Positions 40,338 to 49,018 of a DNA stretch of 64,000 bases are shown here, in pieces. Below the pieces are notes generated by a model. That model was not told the DNA's origin, ran no database searches, and saw nothing but the letters and a program-made list of their open reading frames with translations. The DNA comes from Pseudomonas sp. RIT-PI-r. GTDB taxonomy: Bacteria; Pseudomonadota; Gammaproteobacteria; Pseudomonadales; Pseudomonadaceae. How positions within the stretch are numbered: the stretch's first letter is position 1; each line of letters opens with the position of its first letter. The stretch lies in contig NZ_LIGE01000003.1 of NCBI RefSeq assembly GCF_001297015.1, positions 1 to 64,000 of the forward strand, in the 5' to 3' direction. A program made the position numbers and the translations under genes.

Positions 40338-42248
40338 CTAGCGTCCTTTCCGATTTGATGGCGAGCGACTTAGGGCAGCCACGATATCGCCGTAGTCATC
40401 CTCCTTGCCCTCAACGCCAATAACCGCGGCGCCTGAAATTTCCCTTTTTCTCCTCAGACGATCATCCACGACGTCCTCGACGGTATCCGCCATCAGCAAA
40501 CGATGCACAGTGACTGGCAATTTTTGTCCGCGCCGATATGCGCGAGCCGAAGCCTGATCCTCCATGGCTGGATTCCACTCTGGATTGTAATGAATGACGT
40601 GATTCGCGGCCGTGATGTTGAGGCCTGCCCCTCCTGCTTTCGGATTAAGCACAAGGGCGGCCCCTCCAATGACTAAACTAAATTTGTCGATTAAGGGTTG
40701 ACGATCATTGATCGCAAGGCGTCCATCAATGACTCCGGCTAAGGTTCCATACCGCGTTTCGATATGCCGCGCAATTAAGTCCGCCATTGCTGTGAAAGAT
40801 GTAAAGATGATGACTTTTTCGCCCTTCTCGAAGATTTCTTCCACAAGTTCATCTAATCGACGAAATTTAGAGAAAGACATTGGATCGTCCAAGCTGTTGG
40901 TAACATCCATCAGGCTTGGATGTGCGCAAAAACGCCTAAGTGAAGTCAATGCGACCAGCGTTGCAGCAGTACCATATTCGACATTAATGCGTTCACGTTC
41001 TGCGTCATATGCAACCGCTTCATGTGTATCCAGTTCCAGGACTTGAGGAATATCGATACGTGGTGGTAGGTCTTGGGCTACATCTGCAACGCGACGCCGC
41101 AACATTAACGGTGACACTAACGGTTCTAGCTGCGCCGCACTGTCAACATTGTCCGTAAACTGCGCCTCAAAAGTTTTCACATCTCCGAGCTGTCCCGGAA
41201 GTACGAAATCCATGATAGACCAGATATCGAGCAACCTATTCTCAACAGGGGTACCGGTCACCGCCAATCCTGCATCCCGCTTAAGACGCTTCACCGCAAG
41301 CGTGCGTTGAGCATTCGGGTTCCGGATAAACTGAGCCTCATCAAGGATAACGACCCGCCAGCGGATCATATTGAAAAGACTATTATCACCAATCGTGTTG
41401 TCATACGACGTGATTACTACGTCATAGCGCTGCAACTCAGCGGGACGACCCGTACGTTGCGGGCCATGATGCTTGAGCACTTTTAGATGTGGAGCAAACT
41501 TGTCAATCTCGCGTCGCCAGTTTTCAAGAATCGAACCGGGAGCAATGATCAACGCAGGCCGGAGCGGCGCTCCTCCTGAATCACTCAGGGCACTGATAAT
41601 TTGCAGCGTTTTTCCTAGCCCCATTTCATCAGCCAGCAGCCCACCTAAACCCTCCGCCAAGAGGAACTTTAGCCACCGCCAGCCTGCCAGCTGATAGTCA
41701 TAGAGTTTCGCTTTCACACCAACCGGGAGATCGTCCGATATCGGAGAAAAGACAAGGGGTGAAATTGGCCGTTCCGCCATGTGGTCCTCAACAGGACCAC
41801 CATCTGCTGCCACCTTGCGGACAGCGAGGAATGCTTTGAGCGAATGTGCCGCACCAACAGTAATACCTGTGCTGCGCAGCAACTCTAAAACTTCAGTGCT
41901 GGTTACCGGTTCAATCGGATACCAGATGCCATCAACAATGGTATGACCACGCTCCAAATCTTTCGGTACAAGCTCTAGGGTCGCCCCCCGACTGGACGCA
42001 GAAATTGAATAGTACGGAACTCCATCCTTGTTTCCCTGGATCACCAAGGACGGTGTCAGCGGATAACGCGATACCCCAAGGCCATCGACACTAGTGGCAA
42101 TCCAAGCCTCAGCGGGCAGGTGTTCGACTAATGCACTATAAATCTCCCCCGCCGATGGAACACGCTTTCTCCCGGAGGGATCGACCAACCAAAGCTCCGC
42201 ACCTAGAATTTCCCAAGTAACCAGAGCCATAACCTCCGTGTCATCCAT
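40338..42248 (-). CDS. SWI2/SNF2-family helicase, first gene of the operon
   Basis: 636 residues from MDDTEVMAL; an ATG seven codons earlier (42269) is also possible. Residues 1-175 are a family-specific N-terminal region. The two RecA-like lobes show LLADEMGLGKT (Walker A, about 204-214), IIAPGSILENWRREI (Ia), VVILDEAQFIRN (DEAQ box, about 300-310), AVTGTPVENR (III), VIIFTSFTAM (IV), NPKAGGAGLNIT (V) and ASARAYRRGQ (VI). Such proteins translocate on double-stranded DNA. In restriction neighbourhoods they are the motor. It heads a run of four close genes. An inverted repeat overlaps its probable -10 region. Confidence 0.9.
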   Translation of the reverse strand: MDDTEVMALVTWEILGAELWLVDPSGRKRVPSAGEIYSALVEHLPAEAWIATSVDGLGVSRYPLTPSLVIQGNKDGVPYYSISASSRGATLELVPKDLERGHTIVDGIWYPIEPVTSTEVLELLRSTGITVGAAHSLKAFLAVRKVAADGGPVEDHMAERPISPLVFSPISDDLPVGVKAKLYDYQLAGWRWLKFLLAEGLGGLLADEMGLGKTLQIISALSDSGGAPLRPALIIAPGSILENWRREIDKFAPHLKVLKHHGPQRTGRPAELQRYDVVITSYDNTIGDNSLFNMIRWRVVILDEAQFIRNPNAQRTLAVKRLKRDAGLAVTGTPVENRLLDIWSIMDFVLPGQLGDVKTFEAQFTDNVDSAAQLEPLVSPLMLRRRVADVAQDLPPRIDIPQVLELDTHEAVAYDAERERINVEYGTAATLVALTSLRRFCAHPSLMDVTNSLDDPMSFSKFRRLDELVEEIFEKGEKVIIFTSFTAMADLIARHIETRYGTLAGVIDGRLAINDRQPLIDKFSLVIGGAALVLNPKAGGAGLNITAANHVIHYNPEWNPAMEDQASARAYRRGQKLPVTVHRLLMADTVEDVVDDRLRRKREISGAAVIGVEGKEDDYGDIVAALSRSPSNRKGR

Positions 42249-42272
42249 ATCGTGGGTGCTCGCCAACATTTT

Positions 42273-42292
42273 GATATTCGACTTTGAATATC
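42273..42292 (-). promoter_or_regulatory. Inverted repeat at the SNF2 operon promoter
   Basis: GATATTCgactttGAATATC has perfect seven-base arms and a six-base spacer. It lies 25 bp upstream of the chosen SNF2 start codon and overlaps a TATAGA-like -10 on the minus strand. A likely operator for a regulator not encoded nearby. Confidence 0.5.
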
Positions 42293-42534
42293 TATAGCAT
42301 GCAGGTTGAGTTTTTTCGAATCATCTCTACTAATGGCTTGGCGCCATCCCAATTTGCGCAGTCCCTTCCGCCACACAGTTCATTGCGATCGATGTGTTCA
42401 CTTCTGGAGATCTAGCTGTCGAAAAACGACCGATCACGCCGCTGATTTAGCTGCGGCGCCGAAAGCGCAGCCTCGCTAGGTCAGGAGTGCTCCCTGCTTT
42501 TGACAGATACAAAAGGGGGGGAAACCTTCAAAAA

Positions 42535-43008
42535 TCACAAATGCGTTACCAAACATACGTTTTCGTCAATCTCTGAAAGCTCATTACCGTCAACTAGCCA
42601 AGCAATAATAAGATCAAACAAAATCGGCGACTTCTCTCTCTTTATTGACCTCACCGCGCACTCCCAAACGATAAGTACTCTCCAGCCTTGCTCCATCAAA
42701 GAGTTTATTTGTAACTGATCTCTCACCTGATTTTTCCTGATTTTATCCAACCAGAAATCAGCTCTCGTTTTTGGAATTTTAAAATATCGGCAAGTATGAC
42801 CATGCCAGAAGCAGCCGTGCACAAAGACTACCGCCTTATACTTTTTCAATACCAGATCGGGTTTACCCGGAAGCGAGGCAACATGTAAACGGAAACGGAA
42901 GCCGCGCGCATGCAGCGCTTGGCGGATGGTAATTTCCGGCTTGGTATTTCGCCCCTGAATGCCAGACATCATCCTAGATCGTGTTGCGACATCCACGACG
43001 TCAACCAA
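42535..43008 (-). CDS. vsr: Very short patch repair endonuclease Vsr
   Basis: 157 residues. A TTG start at 43008 is chosen: AGAGGGG lies seven bases upstream and the protein then begins VDVVDVATRSRMM, matching the E. coli Vsr N-terminus. SLPGKPDLVL holds the catalytic Asp, VFVHGCFWHGHTCRYFKIPKTRADFW the zinc-site and active-site His/Cys residues, and LEQ-GWRVLIVWECAV the conserved core near the end. Vsr nicks T:G mismatches caused by deamination of 5-methylcytosine at Dcm sites, protecting the genome from the partner methyltransferase. It lies 153 bp downstream of that gene on the same strand. Confidence 0.93.
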   Translation of the reverse strand: MVDVVDVATRSRMMSGIQGRNTKPEITIRQALHARGFRFRLHVASLPGKPDLVLKKYKAVVFVHGCFWHGHTCRYFKIPKTRADFWLDKIRKNQVRDQLQINSLMEQGWRVLIVWECAVRSIKREKSPILFDLIIAWLVDGNELSEIDENVCLVTHL

Positions 43009-43161
43009 AAGACCACCCCTCTATGCGGGTTAGCTCGCCCCCGCGATCACCCAAAGAAATGCGCAAAGGATGAAATCGTTAACTGCAACTTATCAGAGGG
43101 TCTAATCGTAGATCCTCGAATGAACACGCGCTGAATCCTACCGTTGAACTCTTCCATCCAT

Positions 43162-44598
43162 CTACTCAGGAAGAGAGAACTCCAGTTGCGGACGTTCCGT
43201 ATCATTTGTTTTTTCTTTTGCTGCCAAAATTCTGTCTCTCATCAACCGCGCCACGGCCTCGAAAACCGGCACCGCAACTGAGTTTCCAAACTGCCGATAA
43301 GCTTGAGTATCAGATACAGGTATCACGAAATTGCTCTCACCCGGCTTGTCAAAACCCATAAGACGTGAGCATTCATGGGGAGTAAGCCTACGCGGCCGAT
43401 TGATCTGATTAAGTTCACTGTTGAAATCCAGGCTTTCCACAAAACCGCGGTCAACCAATATTTCCGAGCCGTCCTTGTGGTATCTCGCCGAGAGTGTACG
43501 AGCAACATCGTTTGGACGAGTCAGGCCAAAACCAAAACCGTTGCCCTTCTCACGATGCTTGGCAGCGTATCGGTAGAGGTAGTCCCAAAGCTTCGGAGTA
43601 AGGATGTACTTTTCGTCCACTTCCTTATCAAGCAGATCACCGAAGCTAGGTCGCTGCTTCGGTATGTACTTGCTAATGTCGCGCAGAGTGAACCCTTGGT
43701 GAACATTGAGATCACGACGAAAGCCGACCAGCACGATTCGCTCACGATGCTGCGGCACAAAGTGTTTGGCATCAATGACCTTGGGATCTGACCCCTTTGG
43801 CGCATTTACATCTGCAACCTCGTAGCCCAGTTCATCCAACGCTTCGCAGATGATCCGGAACGTATTGCCCTTGTCATGACTTTTCAGGTTTTTCACGTTT
43901 TCAAGCAAAAAAGCTGCCGGGCGTTTTGCGGCGATAATCCGCGCCACATCGAAAAACAGAGTGCCTTGGGTCTCGCACTCGAAACCGTGCTTACGCCCTA
44001 GGGAGTTCTTCTTGGAAACACCTGCAAGCGAAAACGGCTGGCATGGAAAGCCTGCCAACAGAACATCGTGATCAGGAATTTCACGATCAATATTCTTGTA
44101 GGCTTCCCCGTCACTGATTTCGGGTTTGTCAGAAAGCGTGACCGAGCGGATATCGAGATTGAAGCGATGACGAGCAGGATCGCAGTAGTGGTTCGCCTTG
44201 TACGTTTTAACGGCGTACTTGTTCCATTCGGATGTGAACAAGCACTCGCCACCGATGGCTTCAAACCCTTTCCTGATGCCGCCAATGCCGGCAAAGAGAT
44301 CAATAAAGGTGAATGAAGGTTTGTGGTTCAAGCGCTTGGGTAGCAGATCCTTGAGACGAGTGAACTCAATATGGGAGAGCTTCGGCGAGGCCTTTCCCTT
44401 GATCCAGCGATTGATGGTTTCGCGGCACCAGTGGCTCGGGCTTACGTCGTTGAGAATTTCGGCCAGTTGCCCTTGGTCGTAGATCTCCAAGAGCTTGTGC
44501 AGCAGCGCCAGGTCAGTCACGGGATGAGTATCAGGCTCGTACGAACCCGAGGTTGTTTCGCTCAAGGATTCAAAAGACGGTGTTTCAAAAAGATTCAT
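43162..44598 (-). CDS. dcm: Dcm/M.EcoRII-like DNA (cytosine-5) methyltransferase
   Basis: 478 residues from MNLFETPSF, with AGAGGA upstream; the in-frame TTG at 44622 is less likely. An N-terminal extension ([26 protein letters not shown]) is shared with Dcm and M.EcoRII. The C5 motifs are complete: [16 protein letters not shown] (I), [17 protein letters not shown] (II), [18 protein letters not shown] (IV, catalytic Cys), [13 protein letters not shown] (VI), [13 protein letters not shown] (VIII), [14 protein letters not shown] (IX) and [10 protein letters not shown] (X). The similarity predicts methylation of the internal C of CCWGG. It should protect against the EcoRII-like nuclease 6 kb away. 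Lower G+C than flanking core genes. Confidence 0.94.
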   Translation of the reverse strand: MNLFETPSFESLSETTSGSYEPDTHPVTDLALLHKLLEIYDQGQLAEILNDVSPSHWCRETINRWIKGKASPKLSHIEFTRLKDLLPKRLNHKPSFTFIDLFAGIGGIRKGFEAIGGECLFTSEWNKYAVKTYKANHYCDPARHRFNLDIRSVTLSDKPEISDGEAYKNIDREIPDHDVLLAGFPCQPFSLAGVSKKNSLGRKHGFECETQGTLFFDVARIIAAKRPAAFLLENVKNLKSHDKGNTFRIICEALDELGYEVADVNAPKGSDPKVIDAKHFVPQHRERIVLVGFRRDLNVHQGFTLRDISKYIPKQRPSFGDLLDKEVDEKYILTPKLWDYLYRYAAKHREKGNGFGFGLTRPNDVARTLSARYHKDGSEILVDRGFVESLDFNSELNQINRPRRLTPHECSRLMGFDKPGESNFVIPVSDTQAYRQFGNSVAVPVFEAVARLMRDRILAAKEKTNDTERPQLEFSLPE

Positions 44599-44959
44599 GA
44601 GCCCGAAATTCCTCTGGGTCAAAGCTGTGACGAATGGTCACCATTCTAGCCCGCAAAACTTCAAAGTAAATGAAATTTCCTGGATTCCGTGAGATGAGTC
44701 ATGGCTACACGGATGTGGGAGCTGCGGGATTCGATGGCGATCAAGCACTGGATATAAACACAGCATAATTTACTCCGCATCTTTGTCCAGGTTTCCTTTC
44801 ACCTCAGGGCCAGTAGGAAAAGTCGCTGGTTGACGACCATCCCTGATGCCCCTACCCTCAGCTCCGAGCCTAAGAAACTCTACAAACCAGAGCGGTCCTC
44901 CGCACCCGACAGTCATGCGGCTTTTTTTCGTCTGCGGTTTCTCTACGTCTGCGAAAAAT
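44599..44959. other. Intergenic region between the restriction island and the BRO gene leader
   Basis: Contains the methyltransferase promoter on the minus strand. Two CCWGG sequences are visible (CCTGG near 44680, CCAGG near 44788), of possible interest for self-control by the methyltransferase. A REP fragment (TGTGGGAGCTGCGGGATTCG) lies near 44714. Overlapping frames on both strands are not convincing genes. Confidence 0.4.
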
Positions 44960-45050
44960 CCCGTTATGTCGGGAGTGGGCGAATACAAGACCCGAAAGGG
45001 GAATATGTCCGGCCCGTCTCTGGTGGGTTTCTTAGCTCCCGACACCCTAA
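44960..45050 (+). ncRNA. Candidate structured leader RNA upstream of the BRO gene
   Basis: GTCGGGAG (44968-44975) is exactly complementary to CTCCCGAC (45036-45043), extendable to about ten pairs. Between them are a CCC-GAAA-GGG tetraloop hairpin (44991-45000) and a possible CCC/GGG hairpin. The reading frames across the region look like translated non-coding sequence. Immunity-type leader RNAs of satellite phages are a possible analogy, not a demonstrated homology. Confidence 0.35.
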
Positions 45051-45086
45051 CGAATGCCCTAAGAAAGCAGCCAGAGGTAAATGGAA

Positions 45087-45179
45087 ATGCCTGGATATCA
45101 AACCTTCATGATGAAGGTGAATCGTTGTACCCGCCGTTCGAATCCCGTGCCTCTTGGTCAGGAGGCATGCCATGTCTGA
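45087..45179 (+). CDS. Possible 30-residue leader peptide coupled to the BRO gene
   Basis: MPGYQTFMMKVN...EACHV starts nine bases after AGAGG at 45073-45077. It ends at a TGA (45177-45179) five bases past the A of the BRO start codon, so the two frames overlap by eight bases. Basic in the middle (NRCTRRSN). Support is limited to the start signal and the overlap. Confidence 0.3.
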   Translation: MPGYQTFMMKVNRCTRRSNPVPLGQEACHV

Positions 45180-45681
45180 ACCACTTCTTCCTACTCGTTT
45201 CGTCCGCAACAAAACCCATTTGCACGCCCTTCTGGTTGAGAACCAAGCGTGGTTCTGTGTCCATGAGCTGGGCCGGTTGATGGGCAAACATCTTGATGAG
45301 CGCCAATTGCGTAAACTCGACGCTGATCAGCAGCAGATGATGCGCGTGGAGACCTATGGCGAAGCGGAGGACCACATGATGGTGAGTGAGTCCGGCGTGT
45401 ATGCGCTGCTGATTTATCACTACTGTCCTGAGCATCGGCAGCTTCGCGAGTGGCTGACTCATCAGGTTGTGCCCGCCCTGCGTGATGCTCGCCCGGCGCG
45501 CTCGGTTGAGCGTCCGACGTTGAGTGTTCTGAGCTGGCCGCAAATGTCGCTTAGTACGTTGCACTGGCAGGACGAGCCGTGGATTCGATTGCGGGATATG
45601 CCTTGTTTGTTGGCGGAGGATCCGTTCAATCGGCAGGAATCCTGGTGGCGTAGGGCTTCGCGATTGTTGCGTGGTTGCTGA
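45172..45681 (+). CDS. BRO-N domain (antirepressor-like) protein
   Basis: 169 residues from MSEPLLPTRF, with a perfect AGGAGG at 45160-45165. Residues about 5-110 form a BRO-N domain: NQAWFCVHELGRLMGKHLDERQLRKLDADQ, then VSESGVYALLIYHYCPEHRQLREWLTHQVVPALR. This DNA-binding module is found in phage antirepressors and baculovirus BRO proteins. The C-terminal part (LSTLHWQDEPWIRLRDMPCLLAEDP) belongs to the Pseudomonas subgroup. Its gene sits at the edge of the restriction island and probably marks a mobile-element remnant. A strong terminator follows. Confidence 0.85.
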   Translation: MSEPLLPTRFVRNKTHLHALLVENQAWFCVHELGRLMGKHLDERQLRKLDADQQQMMRVETYGEAEDHMMVSESGVYALLIYHYCPEHRQLREWLTHQVVPALRDARPARSVERPTLSVLSWPQMSLSTLHWQDEPWIRLRDMPCLLAEDPFNRQESWWRRASRLLRGC

Positions 45682-45691
45682 GGGTTTCAAG

Positions 45692-45725
45692 ATCCGCTGC
45701 TTGAGGTTCAAGCAGCGGATTTTTT
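45692..45725 (+). terminator. Intrinsic terminator of the BRO gene
   Basis: ATCCGCTGCTTGA pairs with TCAAGCAGCGGAT around a three-base loop, followed by five T. Confidence 0.88.
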
Positions 45726-45955
45726 GTGCCTCATAATGCTTGGGGCTGCTTCGCAACCCAACGGGTGCAAGCTCCCTCTCTACATGGTGAAGCGTGACCT
45801 GCAATGGCGGTGTGAGTATTGAAAACTGATTGATGCCGAGAATCCCCAGCAGTCTTGCTCCCACAGGTTTTGCATCATCCTGAAAACAATCAGTGCAACC
45901 CGCGCCACCTCCCGCTATTAATACCCCTCCCCCACTCAAGGACCCGAGCCCCACC
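45726..45955. repeat. Intergenic stretch with decayed REP sequence
   Basis: AGTCTTGCTCCCACAGG at about 45853-45869 is a worn REP end, and a weak partner lies near 45780. No gene is seen. Confidence 0.45.
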
Positions 45956-46942
45956 ATGAAATTCGATCTCGCCTACTGCCTCAGCCTCGACGACAAGTTG
46001 TCGATCTATGATGTTCGCGATCTCAATTTCGATGAGACGGTGGCGTTTGACTCTGCGAAGGAACGCTTCCAGTGCCCCAACGATGCCTGTCGTTCGGCGT
46101 TCGAGGCTTCCAATGAGTTGGGTACGTTCAACGCCAAGAATGTGAATTACGTGCGCACGCCGCACTTCAAGAATCTGCCCACTACACAGCATGTGGCGGG
46201 TTGTCCGTATGTGAGTTTGAAGGCTTCGGCATCTGGCGTTGAGACGGCGGATGGCGCGGTGGATGACGGGCGTGAGGAACACTTCCCATCGGAGTTGTTA
46301 CTGACCCGGCGTGAGTATTTGCGCAAGCCTGTCGCGCCAACGGGGGCGGCGGATGTGTTGCGCGATGATCCGGTGCGGGCGGCGGCGGAGAGTGGTAAAG
46401 AGTCGGCGGGTCGTGAGTCGGCGCCGGACAAGACCAGTGTGTTTGCGCATCCGGTGGAGTGTTTTGTTTCCAACTTCGCGGACAAGGAGTTGCTCAAGCG
46501 AATGCCGTTGAAGGTCGGCGAGCATTCGGCGCCGTACAGTTCGTTCTTCAAGAAGATTGAGTATCTGACGGACAACAAGGGGCTGATTTACTGGGGGCGG
46601 ATCAAGAAGATCGAGGACTTCCACAGTGCCAGTTTTCGTATCGATTTCGAGGACAAGGTCTGGTTCAAGAAGCCCGAGGACAGCAAGAAAAAGCCGTATC
46701 CGGTCAGTGTTTATCTCAACAAGAAGCTGATTGACAACTACCGCAAGCGCAAGGCGTTTCTGGAGGAGATCAAGCACGCGGTCGATAGCGACAAGGCGTT
46801 GTTCTGTTTCTTCTATGGGGTGACGCCGGAGTTGAAGCAGGTGCCCGGCAAGAAAAACCCCGAAAAGCCTTTCGAGGTTTTTAATGCCAATATCGAGAAC
46901 CTGGATCACTTCATTATTCGTGAAGCGCCGGGTTTGGAGTAA
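45956..46942 (+). CDS. Hypothetical protein with an N-terminal zinc-ribbon-like motif
   Basis: 328 residues from MKFDLAYC; 21 Pro-rich codons upstream are in frame but probably untranslated. Residues 40-90 read FQCPNDACRSAF...VNYVRTPHFKN...HVAGCPY. This Cys/His pattern recalls the zinc-binding N-terminus of CoiA-like competence/nuclease proteins, though no nuclease core is evident. The C-terminal half is rich in Lys, Glu and aromatic residues (GRIKKIEDFHSASFRIDFEDKVWFKKPED) and could bind nucleic acid. Its stop lies three bases from the convergent gene. Function unknown; the setting suggests an accessory gene. Confidence 0.65.
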   Translation: MKFDLAYCLSLDDKLSIYDVRDLNFDETVAFDSAKERFQCPNDACRSAFEASNELGTFNAKNVNYVRTPHFKNLPTTQHVAGCPYVSLKASASGVETADGAVDDGREEHFPSELLLTRREYLRKPVAPTGAADVLRDDPVRAAAESGKESAGRESAPDKTSVFAHPVECFVSNFADKELLKRMPLKVGEHSAPYSSFFKKIEYLTDNKGLIYWGRIKKIEDFHSASFRIDFEDKVWFKKPEDSKKKPYPVSVYLNKKLIDNYRKRKAFLEEIKHAVDSDKALFCFFYGVTPELKQVPGKKNPEKPFEVFNANIENLDHFIIREAPGLE

Positions 46943-46945
46943 TGA

Positions 46946-48136
46946 TTAGCTTTGGGGCAGTTGCAGTTTGACGGCGCCGGGGTGTTGTTTGACGAGTGAG
47001 TACGGCAGGATCGACCAGTCGGGTCTATCGCAGGAGCGTTGTACGCGAGCGAAGTAGGCGCCGAGGTACAAGCCCTTCTCGGTGAAGTACCAAGGTGAAG
47101 TGCCCCAGATGCTCTCATCCTGGAAGTTGCAGTCGTCATCTCCCGTCGGTGTTTTCATTTCTGTGGGGTACAGGGAGGCGAATTGCTTGATCACCCAAGG
47201 TACCAACTCTTTGCTTTCATACTGATAACGCGCGTCACTTTCGGCCTTGCTAAGAGGTTTGTCGCCCAGGCTGTCGCGCTCAGCATGCAAAATCGGCGTG
47301 CCCTTACCTACCCAAAAGACATCTTCGAGTGACAATGGGTGGCCGGTTTTTACATCAATGTTGAGGGGTGAATCGCGAAAATCAGGATGCGCGCCGCCAC
47401 AGTAATAACTGGTCGAGATGTTCAGGCTGACCACGGCAGGCGAGATCATTTTCGGCTCTGCCTGCTGCATGAATTCGACGTTTTCGCCGCCCTGCAACTG
47501 GCAGCTGTGGTAACTGATGACTTCATTCCAGAGGCGTCCGAGTAACTGCTGGTTAACCCGTTGCTGATCATCTTTCGATAATCCAGACTCCACGCTGAAC
47601 AGCGAAATCTTTGTCTCAGGCTCCGTCCACCATTGCAGGTCGTAGCCCATGAAGTTTTCTTTCTTCGCCGGTTTGAGCTTGAGTCCCTGCAGGCGCAAAT
47701 ACTCGTAAGGCTCGCCGTATGGCAGTGCGGCAATGAAAGGTAAAGTTGCTGAGGTGGGCGCGGGAAGTCTGGCCTCGGTGAGTTTCACTGGCAACTTCTT
47801 GCCCTGCGGACTTTGCCATTCGCCCTGCCAGCCGCTGCCGGTTTCTTCCAGCTTCAAGGTTGGCAGCGGCTTGTCGTCACCGTAGCGGTTATTGCCTTCG
47901 ACGAGGTTCAACGTGCTGTCTTGTAGCGAGCCGCTGAGGGCTAGGTCACGGTGATATTTCTCGTAGAAATAGCGGCCGGTGACTTCGTCCTGCTGTGTGG
48001 TGTCGAGTTCAACAACAATCGCCGTCTTGCCCAATGTGCCGGTAAATACGCGACGGCCATCTTCGGCATGGGCAGTGGAAATCAGTGTGAACAGCGCCGC
48101 GGCATATGGCGCCAGGCGCATCAGTCCCTTGAGCAT
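46946..48136 (-). CDS. Exported DUF3298-like protein
   Basis: 396 residues. A signal peptide (MLKGLMRLAPYAAALFTLISTAHA) precedes a beta-rich mature protein that begins RVFTGTLGKTAIVVELD. The C-terminal half shows SYYCGGAHPDFRDSPLNIDVKTGHPLSLEDVFW...FTEKGLYLGAYFA, the layout of RsiV/DUF3298 domains (lysozyme-binding fold in Bacillus). Cys residues in YHSCQLQ, YYCGGAH, DDDCNF and RSCDR may form disulfides. Probably periplasmic, of unknown role. Confidence 0.7.
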   Translation of the reverse strand: MLKGLMRLAPYAAALFTLISTAHAEDGRRVFTGTLGKTAIVVELDTTQQDEVTGRYFYEKYHRDLALSGSLQDSTLNLVEGNNRYGDDKPLPTLKLEETGSGWQGEWQSPQGKKLPVKLTEARLPAPTSATLPFIAALPYGEPYEYLRLQGLKLKPAKKENFMGYDLQWWTEPETKISLFSVESGLSKDDQQRVNQQLLGRLWNEVISYHSCQLQGGENVEFMQQAEPKMISPAVVSLNISTSYYCGGAHPDFRDSPLNIDVKTGHPLSLEDVFWVGKGTPILHAERDSLGDKPLSKAESDARYQYESKELVPWVIKQFASLYPTEMKTPTGDDDCNFQDESIWGTSPWYFTEKGLYLGAYFARVQRSCDRPDWSILPYSLVKQHPGAVKLQLPQS

Positions 48137-48221
48137 GAATCAATCCTTGAAGGAGTCGGAGAACGCGTCGGCACATAGGCGCCGGCGCTAAAAATACGCT
48201 GCGGATTATGGCCGGCGCCGC

Positions 48222-48941
48222 TTAACTATTCGAGTTTTCTTGCTCGTACTTTTTAAGCCAGGCTTCGTGCTCCAGCGCCGCAATTTCCCGAGCCATTTGT
48301 TGGCGACGTTCCTTGGCAGCATGAAGCTGGACGTCATCAAGAAAGCAGTAATGACGCAGCCAGTGAAGCGCCATTTCCTCATCCGGAAAGTAGTAAGACT
48401 TGGCGCCCTTGCTGTTCCTGGGCGTGTCATTCATTTGCTCGTCGAATACCATCGCAGTAACTTCATCCGGTGGCAAAGTCCCCGTATGGGCGACCTTGTC
48501 CTGGAAATTCCATGCAATCTCATCAATGTGTTTTTGCGCGCTGCGATGGCTACGTCGATAGAACCGTTGATGCTCACAAGTTTGTTTCAGCCGCGCCAAC
48601 ATCAACTCAGGGTTAAGCCACTGCCCGAGGCCATGATGATGGGCGTTGATCACTATCCCCTTGACCCAACGATCCACGAATCGATCAACAAAGTCTTCTG
48701 TGTCAGCCTTTTTCGCATCAGCGAAAATCAGGCAATAGCGGGTTTTTATGTGAATGGCCAGCAGCACGTGCTTGCGTTGTACCGTTATCGCGTGCACCAG
48801 CCACTGCTCGTCAGCGCCGCTCAGCTCATCATCTTCAATGATTGCGGACGGCGGTTTAGCATCCACCGGCGTGATCTTTTTGCCCTTGTGAACACGGCTG
48901 AAGAATTTGCTGGCGGCTTCGGTGCAATTGAAGATCAACAT
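48222..48941 (-). CDS. Conserved DUF6933-like cytoplasmic protein
   Basis: 239 residues beginning MLIFNCTEAASKFFSRVHKGKKITPVD, the start I remember for DUF6933 proteins. A central SGADEQWLVHAITVQRKHVLLAIHIKTRYCLIFADAKKAD follows. The middle is rich in basic residues (EHQRFYRRSHRSAQKHIDEIAWNFQDKV). The C-terminus is a helical tail with many Glu and Lys. No catalytic motif and no export signal. Function unknown; family name given with moderate confidence. Confidence 0.65.
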   Translation of the reverse strand: MLIFNCTEAASKFFSRVHKGKKITPVDAKPPSAIIEDDELSGADEQWLVHAITVQRKHVLLAIHIKTRYCLIFADAKKADTEDFVDRFVDRWVKGIVINAHHHGLGQWLNPELMLARLKQTCEHQRFYRRSHRSAQKHIDEIAWNFQDKVAHTGTLPPDEVTAMVFDEQMNDTPRNSKGAKSYYFPDEEMALHWLRHYCFLDDVQLHAAKERRQQMAREIAALEHEAWLKKYEQENSNS

Positions 48942-49018
48942 CCGGGTTCTCTGGTAGTTGCTGGAGGACGGCGCTCAGTTACCGATTTTGATTTCTTCCG
49001 CTGTAGCCTGGCAATGGT

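Noticed and set aside
45118..45165. tRNA-like T-loop (GTTCGAATCCCG) before the BRO gene, possible attachment remnant
   Set aside because: The flanking bases do not form a T-stem or acceptor stem and no matching tRNA 3' end exists in the window.
44770..45280. Overlapping frames on both strands between the methyltransferase and BRO genes
   Set aside because: They lie across a palindromic, structured stretch, have no good starts, and read like translated non-coding sequence. The structured RNA explanation is preferred.
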